Notes under the pieces: generated by a model
The model's database searches: none
What the model was told of the DNA's origin: nothing
Seen by the model: the letters and a program-made list of their open reading frames with translations, nothing else
Part shown: positions 12,036 to 23,450 of the stretch, piece by piece
How the letters are laid out: every line of letters starts with the position of its first letter
Numbering within the stretch: the stretch's first letter is position 1
Made by a program: the position numbers and the translations under genes
Assembly: GCA_009760855.2 (NCBI GenBank)
Contig: WPIO01000105.1
Span: 1,159,001-1,223,000, forward strand
Direction: 5' to 3'
Length of the DNA stretch: 64,000 nucleotides
DNA from: Cristatella mucedo
Taxonomy: Eukaryota > Bryozoa > Phylactolaemata > Cristatellidae

Positions 12036-12299
12036 GCAAGTTAGCCCATCCATGTGTGAACTCGAGCCTAGACTTCTGCATTTCTCTCCCATCTGGCCTT
12101 CCTGCCAGTGCAGTAAGATGCTTCCGGATGGAATAAACTCGGTAGCTAGACAACAAGTGAAAAGGTCGTGAAAGTTGCAACAGCAGCATCGCACCATTTC
12201 TATTCGACCTGCATAGGTTCCTCATCAAACAGCATACAGACTTCAATGTCGTCACTTTCGTGGGCATAACATTTGCAATGCATTTATCCTTATTATTAT

Positions 12300-13160
12300 T
12301 ACTTAAATGGTATTACACAGACTGCATTGCAGCAGTTTAGGTTCTATCTACCTAGGCACATTCAGAGAGCTGATGCCAATAAAAAAACGACCATCCAGCG
12401 ACCCTCTGAAGTATGGGGTGCACCATGGATTTTTTCAGGTCCACTTCTGCTCTCAATTTATACTCGCGCTCTTGCCGATGCAATCGCCAAGCACAGTCTA
12501 GGCTCTCATCATTTTTAGCTGATAAAATAAAGCTCAACTTGCGCTTTGATCCTCTCCTGCCTTCCAGCATCTCAAACTCTATCAGCTCCCTTAAAACAGT
12601 GCATACTTGCACTTGGATGGAAGCAAATTTTTCAAACTTAATGACGATACTGAACAGTTACGGGAAAATCTAATGCTAATTGGAAATGGGAAACATAACC
12701 ACGAAAAAGCAATCTTCAGCGTATTTCCTGAAGCATCTGCACGAAATCTGGGTGTCCTCTTCCAAAAATAAATTTTCCCTAGATGAGCACAATGGTTTCA
12801 CGGTCAAGACTCCCGACCGACTTTTACTTGAGGAACCCTGCAAAAGTTTGGGCTTGCTTCGATAGGAACACCACAGCCAAGCTGGTGAATGCATTCGTGA
12901 CATTACAACTAGCTATATGTAATTCCCTACTAAAAAGTCTTCCTGTCGGCACGATAGGATGCACACAGTTGATGCAAAACTCGGCAGCTATGCTCATTTA
13001 TGCAAAAATCACGTCTGAAACATCATCCGATGGATCACCAAACTGCACTGACTGCCTATCAAGCAGCATATCACCGCCTTCAAAATTCCGTCACCCACCT
13101 ATACGTCGTCTCTTGCTGTGGTTTACTTATCCGAATTACGTTCAACCGAACTTGTTTTCA
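12300..13160 (+). mobile_element. LINE-A-like RT remnant
   Basis: A decayed plus-strand RT fragment following the order of LINE-A: a region like LKYGVPQG (here LKYGVHHG), the thumb region, the dispersed C-terminal block and the LHWLPIKQ-like segment. Several frameshifts. It is joined at about 13160 to a LINE-B 3' end. Confidence 0.65.
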
Positions 13161-13575
13161 TACCAAGCTGATCTGCGGCACCAGTTTCAGCCTCATCGAG
13201 CTCTCTGGTCTACTATGGACAATAAATAAGCTTTTCTATTTATCTGCTTAAACACCGTTGGTGACAGAAGCTTTTGCTCTGCAGTTCTGGACTGTGGAAC
13301 TAACTTCTGCCATTCGCATGCAACGACATTTACTATCCTGCTGCCGACTATGGCACACCCTTTTCAGCGGTCCTGAGCTGCTACTTTCATGCTACTCGCT
13401 AATTTAACTGCTCTCCTGACTCAGCTATGCTTCGCACTTTCTCTTTGTTGCGTGGGATGAAGTCAGCTGGCTACCGAATGCACACCGAAAGCTGCTTAGG
13501 CTGTGAGTGTGATCTAGAAAACTCTCCTTCGTAACACCCACTAAGTCTGTGTGGCTTTGTGAGGTTACAGGCAGA
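13160..13575 (+). mobile_element. LINE-B 3' end
   Basis: Encodes LRHQFQPHRALWSTMDNK and the family B terminus, matching the antisense copy at 54348-54950. The 5' part is missing. Confidence 0.65.
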
Positions 13576-14310
13576 CAAAGATAGAATACATCACACTAGA
13601 TTGCTTTAAATTAATAACACCACTCGTAGAGCCAGTTTCTTCAGGCTGTACGTGACTGAAGTCTCACCATTTCGAAATCGTATAGTACTTGCAGCGCAAC
13701 CAAGTCCCGTTAGGTGCAACGTCCACGGCTGGCCCTTCGTAAAAGTAGCTTACAAACTATTCACTCCTAGGATATAGTGAATAGTTTCCCCGCAGCCCCT
13801 GCTTTGTCCAAGCAACTGGTGCTTTGCATGCTTGCGCCTTACTAACCTATGCTTGCCGGTATGACTATACATAAGAGCCCTTACCTAAGCGCCCTAGTGA
13901 TGAACTCGCCTTTTTTTCTTGTCTCTTTGGTTACCTGTGCATTAACGAGTCAGGGAATGTTATGTTACCAACCAGGAGTCCTACAAGCCAGCAGCTGTGA
14001 GTTTTTTCTCGTGTGGTTTCGTGTATGATACTTGGGTGCTTTTGCATTCTTTGCTGTGCAATACAAAGGATGGTTGCCGTATTCAAACAATCACTGGGCA
14101 GAGACCACTGTTTGCTGGAGGCGTCTGCAAAAACTTGTGCAAAGCCAAGCATTGTTGACACTTGTTTGCTGTATGAAAATGCGCAAAGAATGAGGAAAGA
14201 CGGATTGTCTTTGCATTTTCTGCACGTAATCAGCCCTGATGCTCAGAGCCGGCAACGGCAAGCTATTCAGTGAGAAGTGGCTGACGTGCGTGAGTGAGTT
14301 CCGTAGTGAC

Positions 14311-14326
14311 GACAGAGAGAGAGAGA

Positions 14327-14403
<77 letters not shown>
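14311..14403. repeat. (GA)n microsatellite
   Basis: About 90 bp of GA dinucleotides with a single GGG interruption. Confidence 0.95.
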
Positions 14404-14404
<1 letters not shown>

Positions 14405-15823
14405 CACTTAAGACAGAGCCAGATCAGCAGCAGCCAGTGAAGGCACCCTACATCCTGCTCACAGCTTGTAACTTTGAGGGCCTTTCCCAAAATTACAAGC
14501 CATTTTCCGGCCTACAAGGTTCAGCCATTACACTGCAAGCACAGTGCCGAGAGCGCCGGCTTCAGGTCGTGCAGCATGTGCTGCACAGCCAACATGAAGA
14601 CACTTCGTGCCTCCGATGTGGACACCAAAGATGCATTGGCATAGATAAGTTTCAAAGCAGAATACGAGAAAGGCAGTAGATCCTAGCTAGCACTTTGCTT
14701 GCAGCGTGGGCAAGCCTAAATGACACAACAAGTCGAACATCCCAGAATCATATTCATTGCAGCTGGGAGACATGTACTGAGGAAGGGCGTTTTGGAAAGA
14801 TTTGGTCTGCCGGAGCCCTGCAAATTTCTCAAGGTCACGAAACTCTTCTCACGCTGACGTCATGAAGGGATATCCAGGGTAGTAATGACACGATGCTGCT
14901 GATGTTTAACGATTTATTGCCCGACGTGTGCATGCAGACTAACAGAGTTTCGCCTTTGGATGCTGGACGAACACAACTCCAACGTCCAGTCGCTAGCATC
15001 TGGTTGCCTCAGAGAGCTAAAGCCAGGTGCCCTCGTGGTGCAATGCAGACACAAAATTCCTTACTACCACGAGTTCTGCCGGACAACCTAACTAGCTTAG
15101 AAAGCATTCTCTAAACTGATTTGTCAGCACTGCAGTGCTCATCACAGCTGAGATTCACGAGGTGAGCACTTGACGGTGGCTCAGTAGCGGCATCGTAACC
15201 CAATCGTCGAAGCGAATTGAGCTAATTGAGCAGCTGTATTCCATGCGAGCTCCTAGCGCATGGCGGCGTGCACTGCACTTGGGCTGGAGTAGCACTAAAC
15301 CTGAGAAATCGGCGGCGCCAAGTTGTGCAAGCAGCTGCGGGTGGCTGCACACCACTCAGCCTTGCAGAGGCGAGATTTTCGGCAGATCCAAAGGCTGCTG
15401 CGGCTGCTCCTACAGCAAGCAGCCCCTGTCCCCTGTCCCCTGCACTCGGCGGCCGACATTCCGAGTACGCACATTTTGTCCTTTTTGCATTCCTTCGGTC
15501 ACACCACGTTCAGCCGATCTCCAGCACGATACTCTTGCGCACCAGAGGGCACTGCGCCATGCAGCCCGCGACCTGAGAGCTCTCGCTCATTCCTGGGTAC
15601 TTTCATTCAGAGCTCAGCATTCATGGGAGCTCGTGCGAGTGGTGTGCAGCAGAGCTGGCAGGCCAGCCCGCCCCGCCCCCTGGCTACATGCTAGACGAGC
15701 AGCTGGGAGCAGGGAGTTTCGCCAAGTGAGGAGAGAGCATATTTAAGAGAGCCGCTCGAGGTCAAGCGATCTCCACCGATCTCACGTTCGAGACGCCCGA
15801 CCCAAATGCCGTTCGACACTTAC

Positions 15824-15926
15824 CGAGCGTGTTGTCGGCAAGGAGGAACCGGTCGTTGGTGTCATCCTTGCTGAGCTTGAACACGAGTTTGCAGACGCTC
15901 GTCAAGTTGCTGCCACTTACGCGAAG
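15824..15926 (-). CDS. ARMC2: ARMC2 exon 5
   Basis: Encodes LRVSGSNLTSVCKLVFKLSK followed by DDTNDRFLL, close to the VSGKNL..VCKL.FK block of ARMC2. Acceptor CCCGGCAG, donor GTAAGTG. It ends with one base that joins exon 6 to give a glutamate. Confidence 0.92.
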
Positions 15927-16259
15927 CTGCCGGGTGCAAAAAGAGACAAGGCGCGGTCGGTCAAGAGACGTGCCAGCCAAGACGAAGCGCCGACGTGCCG
16001 CTTTCCTTTCAACCAAGCGCCGGCTGCAGGATTGCAGGCGAGTACCGGGCCCTCTCACCCCCCAGAAAACTGGCATCAGACACACAAGCAACGGTCGAAA
16101 GAGCAGGAAGCAGTCAGAGGCAGTAGCAAGCAGCCAAAGAGGTGGCGGCAAATGAAACAGCGACAGAAAAGGCAGCAGCCTGCGTGGCACAAACGCTGCC
16201 TATGCCGGGGCAGGCCAAGAAAGCCACCGCAAGGGAAGCACGCACGCATGCACACTCAC
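15927..16259 (-). other. ARMC2 intron 4
   Basis: A 333-nt intron; no repeat or gene recognised. Confidence 0.7.
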
Positions 16260-16621
16260 GGCCAGTATGATTCGGGCAACTTGCACCAGCAGCCGCACGT
16301 CGTCGCGGTCCAGAAGCTTGAACACGGCGCGCAGGATGGCGCCGCGCTGGGAGCACGCCTTTCCCAGCAGGTCTCGCGCCGCCAGCGCCTCGTAGAGGCT
16401 GGCGCAGCAGCCGGCCGCTGCTTCGGCCGGCCGGCGCGGGTCGGCGAGCCGGTCCAGCAGCGGCCTGACGCTGGCTTCGAAGTAGTCCTCGTCGCCGCCG
16501 CTACCGGGGACGGCAGTGACAACGGCGGCACGAGCGACCGCATCGGCCAGGTCGGCTGAGGCGTCTGGCGGCGCCGGCTGGTGCCGCCCACGCGAGTCGG
16601 CGCTGCAGAACGGCCGCAAGC
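16260..16621 (-). CDS. ARMC2: ARMC2 exon 4 (first armadillo-like helices)
   Basis: Acceptor CTGCCGCAG preceded by a pyrimidine-rich stretch; donor GTGAGTG. A disordered GC-rich start leads into DEDYFEASVRPLLDRLADP, then a helical repeat ending LVQVARIILA, as in ARMC2. I chose the acceptor at 16622-16627 because an alternative at 16728 gives the wrong phase after exon 3. Confidence 0.85.
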
Positions 16622-17042
16622 CTGCGGCAGCCGGGCCAGAGTGCAAAGCAGCGACGCCATCACGGACGTCGGCTGCGGCGGCCGGCGAGCGCTCGGTCGG
16701 ACCGCTGTGCGCTCGCCTTGTCAAGCTCTGAAACGAACGCCACCAACTTTGCCGTAAAGCGACAGAGCGAGGCTCGATCCAAAGAAACCAGGCGCTGATA
16801 GTCTGTGGTAGCTCGGCCCGATACCTTGACATTTCTTCGAACGGCTACGGTGAAGACAGCAGTACTGCCTACCCTCGGCACTTCTTACAACGTTGCAAGA
16901 AAGGTCACTTCCTCTAACGTGGCAAGTAAAATCACCGACTCAAATCAAAGACCCAGGCAGGCAGCGATGTCATGCCACTTGCCTTCACCGCTTGCGCATG
17001 ATAACAATAATAGGAATCACAGTGACAACAAAAGTAAAAATA

Positions 17043-17125
17043 TTAATACATTTGCATAGCAACCTCGGATAATTCAATCTCTTTCAAGGCACTTTACATT
17101 TGCTGCACAGGAAGCCTGATCGAAT
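17043..17125 (-). repeat. SINE/LINE-A tail fragment
   Basis: A minus-strand tail with a degenerate hairpin, ending TTTACATTTGCTGCA on the plus strand. It lies just before another tail at 17143. Confidence 0.6.
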
Positions 17126-17142
17126 AGTTAGTGGTAGCATAA

Positions 17143-17985
17143 TAATAATTATGCACTTGCTAAAGCGCCCTCAGAGAACTTAATCTCTCTCTAGGCGCTT
17201 TACATTTCCTGCAAAGGGAAATGCAATTGAATGGTGAGTAATATCATGCTTGATAAACAAACAAAATGAATAATATGGTTAGGGGTGACATGCACAGGGT
17301 CAGCATGCAAATGTGGTTAGTGGCAGCATGCACAGTGTCAGCACGCATAAGCACATCAAGGACGAATCACAGGGACCCACTAAATGCTGTCCTATATAGG
17401 TGTGTTTCTAAGTTTTTTTTAATGTGGTCAGGTCAGAGAATGTTCTGACGCAGGTCGGGAGGGAGTTCCAGGCTTTGGGAGCATACGAACTAAATGCAAG
17501 GTCTCCAAAGGATTTGAGGTTTGTACGAGGTTTTACTAGACTGTTGGATTCCGAAAAGCAGGTGGTGCGCTGCTTGGCCTGATGGGGGAGTAGATCTGAG
17601 AGATAGGCTGGAGCCAAAGAATGAAGTGACCTAAAAGTGAGCGACAAAACCTTGAAGTCGATCCGTTGCTTGACTGGTAGCCAGTGCAGGTCGGCGAGAA
17701 GTGGTGTGATGTGGCAACTGCGACGCTCACGACAGACAAGCCTAGCTGCCGAGTTTTGCACCAGCTGCAATGGCCTGATCGCACATGCCGGTAGGCCAGT
17801 AAGCAGTGAGTTGCAGAAGTCAATAACAACTGCTCAATAACATGCTTAATAACAAATCAAATGCTCAACAAATGCTCAATAACAACGAGCATAACATGGT
17901 TAGTGGCCACATGCACAGTGTCCACACGCATGAGCACACAAAGGACGAATCACATGGACCCACTAAATGCTCTGATCAATAGACA
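17143..17985 (-). mobile_element. LINE-A, 5'-truncated copy plus adjoining 3' piece
   Basis: On the minus strand 17143-17825 encodes the LINE-A C-terminus: [40 protein letters not shown] and SSYAPKAWNSLPTC, followed by the complete 3' UTR, hairpin and AAT tail. A second, shorter 3' UTR piece follows to about 17985. Confidence 0.88.
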
Positions 17986-18056
17986 TATATAGTAGTGCAG
18001 TTGGAGCCACTGTTACCGAGGCTATTTGCTTGAATTCATTTAGCTTGTGTATTTAC

Positions 18057-18430
18057 GTGCAGACTGCTTGGCGGGAATGCAGCTAGTCGAGCTCTTCAAA
18101 CTCATTCGCATGGGAGGGGGAGAAAAGGAAACATCAGGCAGACAGGCTGCTGCCGCGTCGGCTGCTAGGAGGGAGTCACGTGCCTGCGCCTCGCGAGCAG
18201 CTGCGCCGTCAAGGGAGCTCGCCCTGCCGTGACTCGGCTCGTCCTGCTGGCCGTCTTCTGACGAGTTGCGCTGCACTCGCTTCCTTGAGCCCGACCTCGA
18301 GGACGACTTCCGGCTGGCTGGATCGACCGGCGGCCTCGGGAAGATGGGCTCTGGCGACTCCGAAGACAGCAGCGCCGCCACCGGCCTCTGCAACGAAGCA
18401 GCAGGCACCTCCGGTAAGCACGACTGCACA
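18057..18430 (-). CDS. ARMC2: ARMC2 exon 3 (disordered linker)
   Basis: Acceptor GTCTCCAG; the first base completes a serine codon. The product is low-complexity and rich in Ser, Ala and Arg, and contains IFPRPPVDPASRK, which corresponds to the FPKPPVDPAK block of vertebrate ARMC2. The donor is GTAAAT. This GC-rich exon also opens several antisense reading frames that I regard as shadows. Confidence 0.82.
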
Positions 18431-18868
18431 CTGGAGACGAAGGTCGAAGGTCACGTGCCAGTGGTGTTGGCCCGAAGCTGCCACTGCTCGGCATAGCAGT
18501 TCACTGGCGGCTGCCTGGCTAGCGAGCAGCAACTCACGTGCTCGATGGGCGGCAGTGCTGTGCCAGAAACCGGCCTCGACTCGGCTCCTCCCTCAAAGTG
18601 CCTCGATCCGAGGCTGGAAAAAGAGAAACGTGCACGAGCACGTCTCGCTGCTAGACGGATTCGGCAGCGGCCACGTGCCGGAAGCTACGCGAGCAAATGG
18701 ACGCCCAGCCAATCGTTGACCAGCTGCAGCTGCTGCTGCCGCCACGCTGCCGCGCTTTGGAAGCACCGCTGCTGAGTACCAGGGTGAACGGGCCGAGCAC
18801 CGCGGCTGCAAGAGCCGCGGTGCAACGCACCGCGCACGGACAGAGGAATGCATCTCGAGCTCACTCAC
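18431..18868 (-). other. ARMC2 intron 2
   Basis: A GC-rich intron with no repeats recognised. Overlapping frames on both strands stay open by composition only. Confidence 0.6.
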
Positions 18869-18996
18869 CTGAACGAGCTGGGCGGCCTGTCTGACGAGCT
18901 TCGCACCGACTTGCCGAAGAGCGTTCTCTGGTCGGCGAGAGGTGTGTACGGACGGCTCGTGCGCAGCGCCCGCACGCGCTCCCGGTCGCCGAGTTG
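18869..18996 (-). CDS. ARMC2: ARMC2 exon 2
   Basis: Acceptor TTTTCGCAG and donor GTGAGT. It encodes a run containing RALRTSRPYTPLADQRTLFG and RPPSSF, the most diagnostic ARMC2 N-terminal signature. It starts in phase 0 and ends with two bases of a codon, completed by exon 3. Confidence 0.92.
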
Positions 18997-19047
18997 CTGC
19001 GAAAAGAGCGAGGCTCACAAGCTCGTAAGAGTTGGGGGCCACCACCG

Positions 19048-19116
19048 GAAGGGCAGGACAGGGCAAGGGAGGGCAGGGCAAGGGAGGGCAGGGCAAGGGA
19101 GGGCAGGGCAGGGCAT
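19048..19116. repeat. GGGCA-type minisatellite in ARMC2 intron 1
   Basis: About four copies of a 15-bp unit AGGGCAGGGCAAGGG and variants. It fills much of the short intron between exons 1 and 2. Confidence 0.9.
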
Positions 19117-19154
19117 GAATGCAGGGAGAGCGGCGACTTGTGCGTGCTCCTCAC

Positions 19155-19280
19155 CAGCTCCAGCCGAGCCTCGCCTACAATTTCGGCTGCTGTCTTCACC
19201 GTCTCGGGCTTCTCGTAGAACGCGGCAATCGGCTGACCGCCAGGCCTCGATCTCGGCTTGCGTGGTGGCTTGGGCTCCAT
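19155..19280 (-). CDS. ARMC2: ARMC2 exon 1 (start codon)
   Basis: 42 codons starting at the ATG at 19280. The start is basic and proline-rich (MEPKPPRKPRSRPGG) and is followed by TAAEIVGEARLEL, which matches the conserved N-terminal block of animal ARMC2. The donor is GTGAGG, phase 0. The upstream stretch is moderately GC-rich, consistent with a promoter-proximal exon. The 5' UTR was not delimited. Confidence 0.88.
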
Positions 19281-20156
19281 CGCTGCTGGCTGCTGGCCTT
19301 CCGGTCACCGGACTAGCTGAGGAGCCATGGAGGCGTGCTAGATGGCCTGTGTGTGACCTGAGTAAGGTGCACCAAACGCACTTGGCTAGCTCATCGGCGG
19401 CTCACTGTCCCTCGCTGCCATGAAGCAAACCGGTGGGCGGTTATTACCCTACAGAGACGTAGTCGCATAGCTAGCTAGCTATGGGACACATCGACGAGGG
19501 CCAAGTTGCTATGGCTATTTAGAACACCAGCAACCAGGGGCAACGTGCAATGACAATATTACCCACACCGAGTGTGACTATAATACCATGATTCTCAACG
19601 CTCTCGTCTGTCCTCTCTTCACGAGCACAAGTTTTCTTGCTTGCACGCACACATGCCCACACTTGCACAAACACCTCTTAACACTCTACTTCTCCTCTCA
19701 TCTCTTTGTATTTTCCAGACGACCTGTTTCTCTTCACTCTGTGCCCACTCCTTTGCTCCCGTGTCTACCAAAATCTCTCTCTCTCTCTCTCTCTCTCGGC
19801 CTCTTCTGCTTTTTTAAAGCTCCATATCACTCCACCCTGTCTATCTCCAAATTGATTTCTTTTCTTACTTTCTCCATTGTTCCACTCTCTTTGGCATGGC
19901 TGTTCAGATTCTCTGCCAGAGCAGGTTAGCATTTGACTCAGCCACCTTCCACGACTACACAAAATTTCAATCTATAAGACTGAGCACCTAAAATTTGGCA
20001 ACATCAAAGTAGCCTCAGAACAGTGAGATAATACCCATGCAAGCATAAAATAACAAAGAGGAGATAATGCATTATCCAATAAAACAAGTGCAACACGGGT
20101 CCTCTTACACGTGACCACTTATCACATCTATCTTAAAGTTGTAACGTGTAATGTAA
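19281..20156. other. Region upstream of ARMC2, no gene seen
   Basis: Presumed promoter-side sequence of ARMC2. It contains a pyrimidine-rich strip with a short TC run at about 19779-19798. No conserved coding sequence was recognised. Confidence 0.5.
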
Positions 20157-20232
20157 TGCATCTCCGTCAGTAACTCCACAAAGTCATAAAGACCATGTGG
20201 GTGCTACGCAGGAGAGTTTTGTATAACTTGCT
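20157..20232 (-). mobile_element. LINE-B 3' terminus
   Basis: The plus strand shows AACTCCACAAAGTCATAAAG within the family B terminus, as at 51186 and 54348. Confidence 0.65.
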
Positions 20233-20439
20233 TATTCGTCGTCTGTTTTCCTCTTCGGCGGCAAAGAAAACTTGCAGCATCAACAGCACATTAACATCCA
20301 CACCGCTGGAGACGATGTTTATGTGGCTGATGATGCAGGTTGTTTATGCTATATTATTTTGTTACAGATAGCGCTCATATAGCCAAACAAGTAAGTAAAA
20401 GTAGGGACACCCTGGAATACATGATGAACATGGACTAAA

Positions 20440-21735
20440 GTATTACAATTATTGAGGACAAACCACTAACATGACATCCAAAGAGAACCAAGTCTCTTTC
20501 TAGGCACTCAGCACATGCCAGAAAAGTAGCACGTGGTCAGCTGGCTGCTGATAACATGCACAATTGCAACCTGCACACCAGTAAAGTGTACACGTGCATG
20601 CCAATTCACCGCTTACGGTGCAAAGGCAGTGAAGAACGGGCGCATTATCAGTTTCTTTTTTAAAGTCATCAAGTCAGAGGATAGCGATCGCAATGTCAGT
20701 CGGTAGTGAGTTCCAAGCTTGGCAACAAAACAACTGAGACCTCAGATTGTCTCCACATGAAATGAAGTTGGTTAATTAAAAAGTGCACAGATACGCAGCA
20801 TACGAGCCAGAGGAGCTGTTGGCACTATGGGAAACACGACCAGGAAGTATTTCTGCTAGATAAGGCAGAGTGAAAGAATGAAGGGACGTGGCAAGCGAGT
20901 GACAGAACCTTGAAATCGATATGCTGCTGCAAGGGAACTAGTGCTGGTCAGTGAGAAGATGTCACACGATGTGTCACTTTGTCATGCTGTGTCCCCTTGT
21001 CACGATGTGTCACTTTCGATACTCACATCAAACATGACTAGTTGGACTAGCTTTACAGCAGCTGTAAGCATCCTGCTGCACAGGCAGGCAGGACGATCTG
21101 CAAACAGTGAGTTTAAGAGCTCTAGACGGCCTGTCACAAACGCATGGCCAGCTTACGTCTTCAAAGGAAGTCTGAATTTTTGCAATGCTACAGAGCTGAA
21201 AGTAGGCAGACTTTACTGTGGAGCTTATGTGGTCACTCGTGAAAGGTCATTTTGGAACAGGAGACCACAATTCAGTGCAGATGTTACAGAAAATATGCTG
21301 GCCAAGTCCATTTTGATGGTTACGATGTCCAAATTCTGATTAACACTAGGTTCGCCCATAACTAGTCAGATAGTTTTATCATCATCAAATCTAGACAGTT
21401 TGCTGCCATCCAAGTGCAAATGCCAGCCATACACAGCTAAGGAAGTTAAGAAAGCTCAAGTTCAAAGTTCAAGCTAGAAGACAGGGAAAATCAAAGCACA
21501 TGTACAACAGTGCTCCATCTTCGTAAGCAAGAAAGCATAGATTGTGCTGAACTATTATATCGGCAAGAGAGTATTATTTGTTAGCAAGTAGACTATCAAG
21601 GATAGATCCTTGAGGTACCCCATACATTAACGGCTCTCCTGATAATAATTGGCCATTAGCATATACACCCTGAAATCTGCCACAGCTATAGGATCTAAAA
21701 TATTGCAGTGCAGACTATTGATGCCTCGGTGAGAT
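20440..21735 (-). mobile_element. Old LINE-A-like element, RT remnant
   Basis: Runs antisense through the LINE-A order, from the 3' UTR and C-terminal block to the RT region. The order matches 45626-47333 but the sequence is heavily mutated and no long frame survives. Confidence 0.65.
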
Positions 21736-21764
21736 AATAGTGATAACAATAGTTAAAATACGCT

Positions 21765-21960
21765 AGATATATAATAATAATAATAATGCACTTGATAGAG
21801 CGCCCTCAGAGAACTCAATCTCTTTCTAGGCACTTCACATTTACTGCAAAGGAAGCATGATCGAATGGTTAGTGGTAGCATGCTCAATGACAACAAGCAC
21901 AACATGGTTAGGGGTGACATGCACAGTGTCAGCATGCATAAGCATGTAAACATCATTTGG
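21765..21960 (-). mobile_element. LINE-A 3' UTR fragment
   Basis: AAT tail, hairpin and the unit containing AACATGGTTAGGGGTGACAT, as in the other LINE-A 3' ends. Confidence 0.75.
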
Positions 21961-23064
21961 ATGGTGCATCAGCGACTCCACAATGTTCTCATAGAAATTA
22001 TATGGACCTTAGCAGTTATGGGATCGGTACAACCTACAGTAGTCATCGCATGGCAGTTGATTGTCAGTCAGTCATAATCTATGGTAAGCTTTTTCACGGT
22101 TATACTTAGCAGTTCGAGCAAGTTTAACGTGGCAATAAACCATAGGCCGCCTTAGCGAGAGCATAGAGTGTGCTTAAGAGAGCAAACTGATCCGGACATC
22201 GTGTTGTCGTATTCCCCCCAGTGAGGGAAGGTTGGATGGAGGACAGAGCACTTTTTGCTGACAGCATCAGTGCCAAGAGTCTTACGGCTTTGCAATTCAT
22301 ACATGATTTTTAATACCGAAAGGGCAACATGATGTAGAGTGAATGAGATCCACAAGTGGCAAGCAGAAGAGAATTCGGTATTAATAAGAGTTTAAAGCAT
22401 AGAGAATATTTCATCGCAAGTGGAAACAACACACATGAGAGAAAATGAAACAGGCTGTGAGTGCAACTTGGTGCATTGGGGGCAGTTGGGTAGGCCTGAT
22501 GGGTTGTAGCTTGGCATTAGCTTGCCATCAAAAAACTTCTACACACACATTCGTCCACATACAAAAAAGACTTCGATCATACTCGACGACATAAGAAGCA
22601 CGGCGATAACTCCGTGGTATCACCCGGTCCTAGCTTTCTTTAAGAATGAAAGTCTATGCAGTAGCCTATTTGACAAAACATCTCTGCAGAGCATCAAGTG
22701 CGTTAGCAGTTACTCCAAGCCACGGATTAAATTTCTCACGAAAACTCCTCAACGGACCGGCACACCACCATCTGTTCACAAGTCCATAGACATGCACATG
22801 CACACGTGCATGCATGCATGGATGTGACTTGGTGTACACTTTTGAGTGTGCGTTGTGAGCGTACAAAGTTACACCGACTGCATATTCAGCAACCTCTAGC
22901 AGCAAGCCACAGCCAAGCCAAGAGTAGCGATCGCCCGGATTCTAGGTTCGGCACATTACATGCTAGATATGCCAGAGTCTCAGCATTTTTTAGTTTGTGT
23001 CACACAACTTGCAGATATTAATAGGTGAGAGAACCATGACCTGCAAAAACAAGATACCACGGAA
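21961..23064. other. No gene or repeat recognised
   Basis: I see no conserved coding sequence, RNA gene or repeat in this stretch. Confidence 0.4.
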
Positions 23065-23450
23065 AAGGTGGTCCATGTCTTAATAAGATCCCATCATTAC
23101 TTCTGTAACTCACTGCTCGCACGTTCTCCAGCCTGTACAGTGAGACGCTTGCAGCTGGTGGTTCACAACTCTGCAGCCAGGCGTGACTGTCATGAAATTA
23201 CATCACTTATCGCCGAACCGCAGTGTATCCCCATCAAGCAGCCCCATCAGCAGGACTTAATGATTTAGTCACTCACTTTTAGATTTCTTCATTCTCTTGC
23301 TACGACCTACCCATGCAACTATATCAAAACCAGGCCAAACATCTTCCCACCTGCTCTCCTGACTCGAGTGCTAAGCTGTGCCTCTAACCAACCTTGAATA
23401 ATTTAAGAATGATAACAATTATTATTAAAGTTATAACAATAATTAGATCA
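23065..23450 (+). mobile_element. LINE-A-like C-terminal remnant
   Basis: Plus-strand frame with NSLLARSPACTVRRLQLVVH and NSAARRDCHEI, matching the LINE-A C-terminal block. The (ATT)-rich end marks the tail. Confidence 0.65.

Larger units (their letters stand above)
11518..15823 (-). other. ARMC2 intron 5
   Basis: A 4.3 kb intron filled with plus-strand LINE remains (11850-13575) and a GA microsatellite (14311-14403). Sequence from 13600 to 15800 otherwise shows nothing recognisable. Confidence 0.6.
16622..18056 (-). other. ARMC2 intron 3
   Basis: Contains a tail fragment (17043-17125), a truncated LINE-A (17143-17825) and a further LINE-A 3' piece (about 17850-17985). The GC-rich part next to exon 4 keeps the reading frame open for a while but lies outside the phase-consistent model. 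Confidence 0.6.
322..19280 (-). other. ARMC2: ARMC2-like host gene, exons 1-11 (3' end outside window)
   Basis: Eleven exons can be chained on the minus strand with matching phases (126, 128, 374, 362, 103, 173, 51, 146, 100, 141 and 153 nt; 619 codons) and AG/GT borders. The product reads as armadillo repeat-containing protein 2: a disordered N-terminus with the EIVGEAR and RPYTPLADQRTLFG blocks, then alpha-helical armadillo repeats. In vertebrates ARMC2 is needed for assembly of sperm flagellar axonemes; that role is inferred here from homology. The last armadillo repeats are missing because the gene runs off the left edge. No frameshift or stop was seen in any exon, unlike the transposon genes nearby. 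Identification rests on my recall of the vertebrate protein, but many blocks agree in order. Confidence 0.9.

Noticed and set aside
16628-16727. Longer version of ARMC2 exon 4 using the acceptor at 16728
   Set aside because: It breaks the reading phase from exon 3; the acceptor at 16622 fits exactly.
18180-18719. Plus-strand frames across 18047-19423
   Set aside because: Antisense to ARMC2 exons 1-3, open only because of high GC.
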